A stretch of DNA of 64,000 bases from Rhea pennata (taxonomy: Eukaryota; Chordata; Aves; Rheiformes; Rheidae). Below are positions 1 through 11,500 of the stretch, piece by piece (positions within the stretch are counted from its first letter, which is position 1; each line of letters begins with the position of its first letter). The stretch spans positions 160,175,801 to 160,239,800 of the forward strand of contig NC_084663.1 in NCBI RefSeq assembly GCF_028389875.1, in the 5' to 3' direction. Position numbers and translations under genes: made by a program. The notes beneath the pieces were generated by a model. It was given only the letters and a program-made list of their open reading frames with translations. It had not been told where the DNA came from and searched no databases.

Positions 1-1485
1 TGGCGGATATTGTTGCCAAGCTGCTCTCCATCATCTTTGAAAGGTCCTGAAGAACTGGAGAGGTGCTGAGGACTGAAAGAAAACCAGTGTCACTCCAGCC
101 TTCAAAAAGGGCAAGAAGGAGGACCCAGGCAACTATAGGCCAGTCAGCCTCACCTCCATCCCTGGGAAAGTGATGGGACAGTTCAGTCTGGATGTCATCT
201 GCAGACATAAGGAGGAAAAGAAGGTGATCCGGAGTAGCCAGCATGGATTCACCAAGGCGAAATCGTGCTTAACCAACCTGATAGCCTTCTGTGATGGAAT
301 GAGTGGCTGGGTAGATGAGCAGAGAGCAGTGGACGTTGTGTACCTTGACTTCAGCAGGGCTTTTGACCTGTCTCCCATCACATCCTCCTAGAGAAGCTCA
401 GGAAGTGTGGGTTAGATGAGTGGACAGTGAGGTGGACTGAGAAGTGGCTGAAAGGCAGAGCTCAGAGGGTCGTCATCAGTGGCACAGAGTCTAGCTGGAG
501 GCCTGTGGCTAGAGGAGTCCCCCAAGGCTCAGTACTGGATCTCATCCTGTTCAACTTTTTCATCAGTGACCTGGATGAGGGGACAGAGTGCCTCCTCAGC
601 AAGTTTGTTGATGACAGCAAGCTGGGAGGAATGGCAGATACACCAGAGGGCTGTGCTGCCATTGAGAGAGCCCTGGACAGGCTGGAGAGCTGGGTGGAGA
701 GGAACCTCCTGAGGTTCAACAAGGGCAAGTGCAGGGTCCTGCACCTAGGGAGGAATAACCCTAGGCACCAGTACAAGGTGGGAGCTGACCTTCTGGAGAG
801 CAGCTCTGCAGAGAAGGACCTGGCAGTGCTGGTGGATGAGAAGTTTGACTACGAGCCAGCAATGTGCCCTTGTGGCCAAGAAGGCCAATGGTCTGCTGGG
901 GTACATTACGCAGAGTGTTGCCAGGAGGTGGACGGAGGTGATCCTGCCCCTCTCCTCAGCCCTGGTGAGGCCTCATCTTGAGTCCTGTGTCCAGTTCTGG
1001 GCTCCCCAGGACAAGAGAGACATGGAGCTACTGGAGAGAGTCCAGTGTTGGGCTATGAAGACAATCAGAGGGCTGGAGCACCTGCCCTAGGAGGAGCAGC
1101 TGCGAGAGCTGGGCGTCTTCAGCCTGGGGAAGAGAAGACTGAGGGGGGATCTTATCAATGTGTACAAGTACCTGAAGGGAGGGTGTCAAGGGGATGGGGC
1201 AAAACTCTTTTCAGTTGTCCCGTGTGACAGGACAAGAGGCAATGGGCAGAAATTGAAGCCCAGGAAGTTCCGCCTGAGCGTGAGGGGGAATTTCTTCCCT
1301 GTGAGAGTGACAGAGCACTGGAGCAGGTTGCCCAGAGAGGTTGTGGAGTCTCCTTCTCTGGAGATGTTCAAAGCCCGCCTGAATGCAACCCTGCCTAACA
1401 CGCTGTAGGTGACCCTGCTTGAGCAGGGGGGTTGGATTAGATGATCTCCAGAGGTCCCTTCCAACCTTACTGATTCTATGATTCT
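1..1485 (+). mobile_element. CR1 LINE fragment, 3' end intact, 5' cut by window edge
   Basis: Encodes pieces of CR1 ORF2 reverse transcriptase in broken frames: [20 protein letters not shown] at ~240-300 (RT motif region), [10 protein letters not shown] at ~340-370, GVPQGSVLD at ~515-540, and the palm box as KFVDDSKLGG at ~600-630 (usual FADD). The C-terminal part [13 protein letters not shown] follows at ~970-1010, then the CR1 3' UTR and a terminal TGATTCTATGATTCT at ~1471-1485, the avian CR1 tail. Frameshifts near 366 and 845 and stops at 389 and 1088 make it inactive. It lies in the STK24 intron before 1884 and has no endonuclease part in view. Confidence 0.93.
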
Positions 1486-4400
1486 AGTAGTATTAGTATC
1501 CGTACACAGAAAAGGTATCATGAACTGAGCTTGAATACAGTATTATAGTAGTGATTAACTTCTAATGTTTGGACTGTTACTTTCTGATAAATGTGAGATA
1601 GCTTTCCACTTGTTAAACTGAAAGAGCAAAATTAAACTTTCTTGAGAACGCACAGTTGTGTAAATAGTTTTTGACAGACTAAATGAATTCCTTCTCAGAT
1701 GGGACTAAAAATAATATTGCATCTTAAATCCAAATGTATTTTGGAGGTGCAGCTAAACATTGGTGGTGTTCAAAACTGTAGATTCTCTCCTCAGCAAGAA
1801 GGATGAGACAAGTCCCATTATAACTTAACAACAGAGAATCGATTCTTTTTCCTTAATGTTCTTTTTATCGTTTTCTTTTGCAGGATACAAAGCTATGGAT
1901 AATAATGGAATATCTTGGTGGAGGCTCTGCCCTTGATCTTGTAAGTAAATTTATTTCTTTTAGCCCACATAATTATTTTCCTCTCTTATTCTGTTATATA
2001 ATTCCAAAAACTATAACATGTTATTTGCCTGTGATGCTGTTTATTTAATAATATAAAAAGTTACGGTTTTACAAGTGTAGGATTGTTATTTTAAGTGGGA
2101 AAATAATGTAAAGCTTTTGTTTAATTTGGATATTCCCAGGAAAGGAGAAAAAATGTTTGCCAATGCCACAAAAATCTTATTTTTTCTATAAGCCAAGACT
2201 GATTATTTGTTATATGTTCGGGTGGAAGGAAAGTAAGCAACATAGTATTGGAAGGAAGAGACAAACACTTTCATCCAAGAACACTGATCTTCAGTCAGAG
2301 AACACTGGAAGTTGAAAATAGTGTTTTCTGTCTTTTTTCTGCTAGTGAAATTACTTCTGATGTATACATTTTAAAACAAAGCCCTCCATCCCCAGACCGC
2401 TCCATTTCTACCCCCAAAAACAAGCTGTAAGTTTCCCTATTTGAATTCTTACTGAAATTCAAATGGAGATAGAGACACGATTTTAGCTGGCATTAAAACA
2501 GCTTTCTTTGAAAGGTGATTTTTGCGTGTTTGCCTACCATGTGTAAAAATAAATAAATAAAATATTGTATATTTATTTTATATCATGTCTATTCCTCTTT
2601 TCTTCTAGCAAAAGTTCTAGTATCTAATTTTGCAAGGAGATCTGCTTAATAAAACAGGCATACTTCAGAATATTTGAAAGACTAGATTGAAAAATAATTA
2701 CACTAGATGAGTTAAAATAAATTATTCTCTTTTGAATTGTAATTCTTGTATTTATTGTGTTTTTAAAACACTATTTTAGGAATAAAAATACATGTTTTAA
2801 CTTAGAATTATACTGGCTGCGAGTGGAAGTCTTTGTAGCATAGTATGCTGTTTGCAGTTGAGGCAACTAATAAATATCTGATGAAACAGTGAAATAAAAA
2901 AGGCCTATATGGAGGGATTCTTCATGTGGCATCCAGAAGACAGGAAGATAGTAAATGCTTTTATTAGAGTTCCTGCAATTGGGCTGCCATGTTTTAAGTG
3001 TAATTGATGTATTTATTTATGATTATATCTAATTATCTTTTCAAACTTATTTATACCTTTAGTTTTCACATCCTGTAAGGGGGAGTTATATGGCCATGTT
3101 GTGGTGGCTAGTGTTCCTAATGAAGATATGCTAAAAAGAAAGATTGTCATGGTATTTTTTCTCTGACAGGAGAGCAATTAGAAAATATTTGTTTGCTTTT
3201 GTAGCTTTATTATTACTTCCTCTTTTTGCTTTGAAAATCTGTAAAAGAGGAGAAGTAAAATAGATTCTTTCAAGTTTTTAAAATCTTTTCTTTTAATCGC
3301 ACAACTAAAATTTGTTTGATGGCCGTATTTTTATCCCCAAGTTTGTTGTCTAGCAATAATACAAGGACTTTGGTCACATCCTGGAATGATGTTGAAAAAT
3401 CTTGCCACTGCACTGAAATCATAATTTAAGTGGTTAAATATTACACATCTTGCATGTGCTTCATCCATTTTCAAATTCATGTCCTTCTGTATGTTTTGCT
3501 AGCTCTAACATTTACATTGTGGTTTTCAACTTGAATCTGGCAGGATTACTGGAATACTTTACCCTGTTTCTATATTCTAGGTGAGACTGAATGGGAACTT
3601 GGAATTCCTTGTTCTGCATGTGTGTCATCATGACATGCTGGCCTGGTGTTTTCTATGCTTAAAAATATGCATTGGCTTTTTTTTTTTTTTTTTTTTTTTT
3701 TCCTTTTTGAAAGTCACATTTCTCAGGAGAAAGTACATTTAGTATGATAACATAAATTATTTTTCAGTTTTGAGGTGTAATTCAGGTTTTTGGCCAAGGT
3801 AAAACTGTTGATATTCTTAGTCATAGCCCGTTTTCACTAATGTGGTACTGGCTAACATCTGACGGAAGAGGTTTTCCTCTATTAGATATGCTGTCTCATG
3901 TTGCCAGATCCTGAACTGGCTTTTGCAGCTTAGAAGGAACAAAACCTTGAGAATCTCTCAGTGGGTTTTGGGGACTGGCAGTGTCATGTGTCTGCCTGTT
4001 TGTTGCACTTACAAAACAGAGTGTTTCTATATGTATATCAGCGCACTGTGAAAAAATTACTAATTTCTTAATTTTCTCCTGATGATATTGATTCTCTTTA
4101 AAGCTAAAGAAAAGCAAAAAGTTTGTAAGTGAAGCTACAAAGGTAAAATATATTGTCTACATTACCTGAAGCCTTATATCTGTTCCTGCCTATTAGCTGA
4201 GGATTTCTGTCCTGAGGATTTTCTGATGTTACCATCCCTGAAATTTTAATCTGATAAGTGAATGAGGTATAGCTTCTTGCTTTGGTTGTATTTTTGGTAC
4301 TGTGGAATAAACTAGGATATTAAGGAAGCCTCTTTAGGTAATGACCTTGTCTTTATCTCTTTAGAGTTAGTGGCATGCTCACTTTCTGGAATTGACTTCA

Positions 4401-5510
4401 GATAGAGAGAGCTCCAAGTTCCTTTGTCCCCACTATCTCTTCTCGTAAGAATTAAATTGCTCAGAACCTTTTATTCTAACAATTTGCAGATTTGTATCTT
4501 CAGTGTTTTGGTTTTATGTGGAAAAAAAAATCTTTTGTAGCATGCAATGCTTTTGTTGGGCTAACAGTTTAAGTTGTGTTTCGAGGAGCTTCACAAAATC
4601 CTGTGCAGCAATAGTGTGTGTGATTGATGTGTTGCCTGAAGTCCTTTAGTTTCCTCTTCAGATAGTGAGATTTGGATCTGTATGCAGCCAGTAGACTTGC
4701 ACATCTCAGTTCAATACAATATAAATAGTAAGATTACAAGATAGGTATTTTTCGAAGGTTGTGCATGTATCTAAAGAGGTAGCTGCAAAGCCCTAACTTG
4801 ACACTCTGTGTCAAGTAGAGCCATGTATTTAAAGTATTTTGGGCTGTGTCTCATGTTACAAAGTTAACAAACTGGAAGTTTTGAGGTGTGGTATAGGGAG
4901 GGAAATTAGTTTCTAAAATAAAGAGAAACTGAGGTGGCAGCAGCAATTTAAGGTAGGTCTCTCTCCTTAGGCTCAAGACAAGACATAATAAAACCAAATA
5001 AATTGACCTCTCCTCTGCTGATTAGATGAGAAGAAAATAATTATGATACTGAGCTGTTGAATTTAATTCTCTCTCACACTACTCTATAAAAATAGATTTT
5101 TTTTATGTGAAAGACTAGGAGAGAGAAGAACAAACTGCATGGTAATTTTGGATAGCTTTTTTTTTTTTTTTTTTTTTTTTTATCCAACCAGCAGTCTTAA
5201 GTTCTTAGGAACTTATGAATTCTGTCCAATTGATTTATTACAATTGGCTAGTAGGTTCAGAAGTTACTAGGTAAGACTGACTAATGGGAGATATACCATG
5301 ATTTCGTAAGATAAACCACATAGCAAGACAGGCTTTGACTAAAGACAGTTGAAGTGGAATATATATGTATTTTTCACTTTACTTCATGTGTTTGATCACA
5401 AATACTTGACAAGTTATTCTCTTATTTCTTTGCCATGTCATAACCTTTAAGTTTTTTGTGTGTGTGTGTGTGTGTGTACGCACTTGTATTAATATTTTTG
5501 TGTCTCCTAG
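1486..5510 (+). other. STK24 introns around the exon at 1884-1940
   Basis: Non-coding apart from that exon. T runs at 3677-3701 and 5157-5181 and (TG)n at 5457-5477. Nothing else recognised. Confidence 0.7.
1884..1940 (+). CDS. STK24: STK24 exon: kinase hinge ([19 protein letters not shown])
   Basis: 57 nt, phase 0 at both ends. Acceptor ttttgcag, donor gtaagt. Encodes beta5 and the hinge, with the gatekeeper-region Met and the MEYLGGGS segment that contacts the ATP adenine in Ste20 kinases. Confidence 0.95.
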
Positions 5511-8500
5511 TTAGAACCTGGCTCACTTGATGAAATCCAGATTGCCACAATACTGAGGGAGATACTCAAAGGACTTGATTACTTGCATTCGGAAAAGAAA
5601 ATCCACAGAGATATTAAAGGTAAATTGTGTTTTGTGTATGTCTTAATAGTTTTTAGAATAGCTCGTGCACTAGAAATGAATCTTGAAGCATCAAAACTAT
5701 TAATTTCAGCTGTTTCCTTTTCTTTAATTCTAGCTGCTAATGTATTGCTCTCTGAGCAAGGAGAAGTAAAACTAGCAGATTTTGGAGTAGCAGGACAACT
5801 AACGGATACACAAATAAAGAGAAATACCTTTGTAGGAACACCATTTTGGATGGCACCTGAAGTAATAAAGCAGTCAGCATATGATTCAAAGGTAAGAAAC
5901 TTTGGTATTCAAAGCATTAGCCAAAGTACCTTCCTTTATTTTCTTCATTTACAGATTTTTTTTTGTTCAAGCTTGAATTATACAAATTGGTCTTCAGAAT
6001 GTAGCTAATCATCTTTGGCTGGGTCTAGGAAGATGTACATTTTTATGATGATTAGCAGCTAAAGCTGTTGGCATGGAATGAAGCTCTCCTAATTTATATC
6101 CAAACCTACAATATTTTTGCAGGCTAAGTCCATCCAGATGGTAGGAAGTAGTATGCTTTTGACAAGTATTTCTTATACCTGTTATCCTAGTCCATGGATG
6201 AGTATTTTTGATGGCTGTTTTAAAGTGGAAGAGAACAAATACATAGAAAAAGTTAATCTGCCTCTACTGATTTTTGTGCTTTTGGAGGAAAAAAAATGTC
6301 AGCAGCACTGTTAAGAATATGGATTCAGTTGGTGTGAAAATATGCCATTTGAAAAGTGCTGTCATTTGTGCTCTGTGGAAGGTGGGCTGCATGTTCCATT
6401 ACCCAATGAGACAGGATGGGCTGTTACTTTCTACCCTCATCCAAGCAAGGAATTCACCAATTCTGACAGTAGTTTATATCATTTGTGGTATTACTTCCTT
6501 CCCTATTTGATGTCTTAACGTGTTGAGGTCATTTGAAGGAGCTAGTTGGGCTTTGTCGAGCCTCTAGAAGCTTCAAAGACCTCAAAATCCTAATGTTGAG
6601 TAATACTTTTTTAAGGTAGGCTTCTGAGAGTGACTTTCACTTGAACACACCGTGATTCACTTGAACACACCTCAAGTCTTGAATTCTGGCTTTTTGATTC
6701 CACAAAGTCATGGGAACATAGAAAGTTCTTAGGTACTTGATCAGTGCCCTGCAAAGCCAGAGCTCAAAATTTGAATGACCTAAGGATATATATTTGTGTC
6801 TGTGAGCCTTTTGGCATTTTGAGAGCGGACTAAGCTGTCTGTACAGATATAGTTTTACTACTGTTGGGCAACAGCCACTTGATAAGACCTCTTTATTTTA
6901 TTTTATCAGGGTCGTATGTATGAGTGAAGAAACAGATGTTCAATGCTAACCTAATTTTCTTTCCATAAGCTGGTCATGTTTGAGGAGTGTTAGGCAGGGC
7001 TGTCCTTTGTATAGTGTACTTCAGGGAGGGGCAGGCCATCTCCGTCATGTGGTTACTGTTAGTCGGTTTTGTTCCTTCGCCTGTCCAATCCTGTTACTTA
7101 CTCTCACGCCGACAGGTTTTCTCCAAGGGCCTGACAGCGCTGTCTAATTGCTACCTTTGATACAGTTTATCATCTGCTCCTTTACTCCCTTACTATGTTG
7201 CTATTCATGCCTCACACCAACTATTAAATGCTTGTTGCTCCTTCTCTGCTTAGATTTGTATCTTTGCTCATGCTGACTGCTGAAATTGTACAATACCGCA
7301 AGGGTAAGCAAAAACTGAGTTATGACAGAAAACGACTAATATGGCTTAAAAAAGATACATGCATCTTGATCTGATACAGCTAATAATTGTTACGAAGTTT
7401 AGACTCTTCTGTTAATACAGAAACACTACTTAACATTATTAGTAGCTGATGGTCTTCCTGGCCACAGTCTACACTGTGTTGTCAACATAACTCATGACCT
7501 GGTTCTTCAAGAACTGTTATTCCAATATGTTGATTTCTACTGTAAGCATTTTTATATATTACAATGTAATCATACTTCATCTGAATTCAAATATGCTTCT
7601 GAATCCTGCCATCCTATCAAATACAGATTTCTGAAAGAGACAGACTTCTGAAGAATTTCCATTCTTGAAGTACTTGAAATGTAAAGCTGTGCCAGTGCTC
7701 TGTCACTCTCACAGGGAAGAAATTCCCCCTCACGCTCAGGCGGAACTTCCTGGGCTTCAGTTTCTGCCCATTGCCTCTTGTCCTGTCACACGGGACAACT
7801 GAAAAGAGTTTTGCCCCATCCCCCTGACACCCTCCCTTCAGGTACTTGTACACATTGATAAGATCCCACCCCCCCCCCCCAGCCTTCTCTTCCCCAGGCT
7901 GAAGACGCCCAGCTCTCGCAGCTGCTCCTCCTAGGGCAGGTGCTCCAGCCCTCTGATTGTCTTCATAGCCCAACACTGGACTCTCTCCAGTAGCTCCATG
8001 TCTCTCTTGTCCTGGGGAGCCCAGAACTGGACACAGGACTCAAGATGAGGCCTCACCAGGGCTGAGGAGAGGGGCAGGATCACCTCCGTCCACCTCCTGG
8101 CAACACTCTGCGTAATGTACCCCAGCAGACCATTGGCCTTCTTGGCCACAAGGGCACATTGCTGGCTCGTAGTCAAACTTCTCATCCACCAGCACTGCCA
8201 GGTCCTTCTCTGCAGAGCTGCTCTCCAGAAGATCAGCTCCCACCTTGTACTGGTGCCTAGGGTTATTTTTCCCTGGGTGCAGGACTCCACACTTGCGCTT
8301 GTTGAACCTCAGGAGGTTCCTCTCCACCCAGCTCTCCAGCCAGTCCAGGGCTCTCTCAATGGCAGCACAGCCCTCTGGTGCATCAGCCACTCCTCCCAGC
8401 TTGCTGTCATCCGCAGACTTGCTGAGGAGGCACTCTGTCCCCTCATCCAGGTCACTGATGAAAAAGTTGAACAGGATGGGATCCAGTACTGAGCCTTGGG

Positions 8501-11500
8501 GGACTCCACTAGCCACAGGCCTCCAACTAGACTCCATGCCACTGATGACGACCCTCTGAGCTCTGCCTTTCAGCCACTTCTCAATCCACCTCACTGTCCA
8601 CTCATCTAACCCACACTTCCTGAGCTTCTCTAGGAGGATGTGATGGGAGACAGGTCAAAAGCCCTGCTGAAGTCAAGGTACACAACGTCCACTGCTCTCT
8701 GCTCATCTACCCAGCCACTCATTCCATCACAGAAGGCTATCAGATTGGTTAAGTATGATTTCCCCTTGGCGAATCCATGCTGGCTACTCCGGATCACCTT
8801 CTTTTCCTCCTTATGTCTGCAGATGATATCCAGACTGAACTGTCCCATCACTTTCCCAGGGATGGAGGTGAGGCTGACAGGCCTATAGTTGCCTGGGTCC
8901 TCCTTCTTGCCCTTTTTTGAAGGCTGGATTGACACTGGTTTTCTTTCAGTCCTCAGGCACCTCTCCAGTTCTCCAGGACCTTTCAAAGATGATGGAGAGC
9001 AGCTTGGCAACAATATCCGCCAGCTCCCTCAGTACCCATGGGTGCATCTCATCTGGGCCCATGGATCTGTGGACGTCAAGCTTGCCCAGAAGGTCTCTAA
9101 TCCTATCCTCCTCAACCAAAGGAAAGTCTTCCCTTCTCCAGACGTTCTCCCTCATGTCCAGGCTTTGGGATTCATGAGGGCTGCCGTTAGCAGTGAAGTC
9201 TGAAGCAAAGAAGGCATTCAGTAATTCTGCCTTCTCTGTATCCCTTGTCACCAGGGCCTCTGCCCCGTTCAGCAGTGGGCCCACATTTTCCCTAGTCCTC
9301 CTCTTGCTGCTGATGTATTTGAAGAAGCCCTTCCTGTTGTCCTTGACATCCCTTGCCAGACTCAATTCCAGCTGGGCCTTAGCCTTCCTTGCCACATCTC
9401 TACATACTCTGGCTGCATTCCTGTAATTCTCCCAAGTAGCCTGTCCCCTCTTCTACATTCTGTGTATTTTCTTCTTCTGTCTGAATTTGGCCAAGAGCTC
9501 CTTGCTCTCCCATGCAGGTCTCCTGCCCCTTTTGCTGCACTTCTTACTCATAGGGATGCACCGCTCTTGAGCTTGGAGGAAGCGATATTTGAATACTAGC
9601 CAGCTCTCCTGGACCCCCCTTTCCTTCTAGGACCTTAACCCATGAGACTCCACCAAGTAGGTCTCTGAAGAGCCCAAAGTTGGCTCTCCTGAAGTCCAGG
9701 GTTGCAATCCTGCTTGTTGTCTTACTTCTTTCCTGCAGGATCCTGAACTCCACCATCTTGTGGTCACTGCAGCCAAGGCTGCCCCCAACCTTCACATCTC
9801 TAACCAGTCCCTCTCTGTTGGTAAGGACAAGGTCCAGCAGGACACCCTTCCTCAGAGGCTCCTCCACCATTTGTGACAAGAAGTTATCATCAATGCACTG
9901 CAGGAGCCTCCTCGACTGTTTGTGCCTTGCTGTGTAGTCCCTCCAGCAGATGTCAGGGTGGCTGAAGTCCCCCATGAGAACCAGGGCCTGTGATCCTGAG
10001 GTTACTTCCAGCTGTCTGCAGGAGGCCTCATCACCTTCCTCTTCCTGGTCACATGGCCTGTAGTAGACACCCACAACAGTGTCCCCTGTGTTACTCTGCT
10101 GTTTGACAATCAGCCAGAAGCTCTCAACTGCCTCTTCCTCCTCCACCCCTAGGCAGAGCCTGATGCATTCCAGTTGCTCTCTCACATAAGGAGCAACCAC
10201 ACCACCTCGCCTCCCTGGCCTGTCTCTCCTAAAAAGCCCATAGCCATCCATGGCAGCATTCCAGTCGTGAGCTATCCCACCATGTCTCCGTGACTGCAAT
10301 GAGACCATGGCCCTGTGACAGCACACAGATCTCCAGCCCCTCCTGTTTGTTCCCCACGCTGCGTGCATTGGTGTACAGGCATTTCAGAGAGGTGGTCATG
10401 CCTGCAGGTTTCCCAGGAAGGGTGTACTGGGGTCACCCATAGCCATGTCCCAAACGCACATCCCCAGCTGCAGGCACGCGTTGGAGGCCCTCCAACCCGA
10501 GTTGTGATTTGTTGACTACCCACTCTCTATGACACCCCCCTCCTCCACCTAGTTTAAAGCCTTCTTTACTAGGCTGGCCAAGCTGTTGGCAAAGGCATGC
10601 TTTCTGCATTTTTGAAAAATGCAGTTTTAATTCAGGATTTGATAAATGTATATGTTCTATGTTTTTTTTCTTTGCTAATCAGTGGAATTAAACAATATCA
10701 AATGAAGTTCAAATTTATATTCCCAATATTATGTTCTCAATATTACATTACATTTCTGGACTGCTTAGGCATAAGTGAACTATGTATTCCTGACCTACTA
10801 TACAAAATCTGCCTATTCTTTGTAATTTTATTCAATCCTGTTCCCAAATTGTTTGTTTCTTTAAGATACTCTTTATTTTTTTTTCCTCTGACCGTGTGTA
10901 ATATTTACAAGGCACTGTAATTGTGTTTACTGCTTAAAAATAAACAAGAAGTGTAATATTCCACATGAATACTAAAATTTCAGCAGCTTGTATGAGACAT
11001 GTAAATAATAATTCAGAGCCATGCATTTTAGAACTTAGGAACTTCAGAACTTTTCTTTTTAAATCTTTCTTCCTCTTGCACAGGGCTGGTTTTTGGCTAT
11101 ATGAACATCAAAGTTGGACTAAATTTTACTTAGTAGAGTGAGACAGGAAACGCTTATGGCAATACTGCAGTAAATTGTAGCTAACAATGGTTAGTCAACT
11201 CTCATCTGAACCTGTGGGAATAATTTTTGTTCAAGACTTGAAGCTGTGCAGATCTTAATGTGGTAAAATTTACTAATGGTATAAGGTTGTTTGGATGTAC
11301 TTCAATATGGTAAATAAAATACTGTTTTACAGCAACTTTACTAACCACTGCTTTTAAAAAAAAAGACTTCTGGAACTGTTGAGCAGCATTACTCTTAAAA
11401 AATTCCTTCAAAATCAATTCTAACTGCGAATTAAATTATATAGACTTCAGAAAGATTTAGAACTAATGAGCAGAACTGCTGAACTTTATGCACTCTATTA

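Noticed and set aside
8115..9426. Plus-strand open frames over the second CR1 (77-125 codons)
   Set aside because: Antisense shadows of the CR1 reverse transcriptase.
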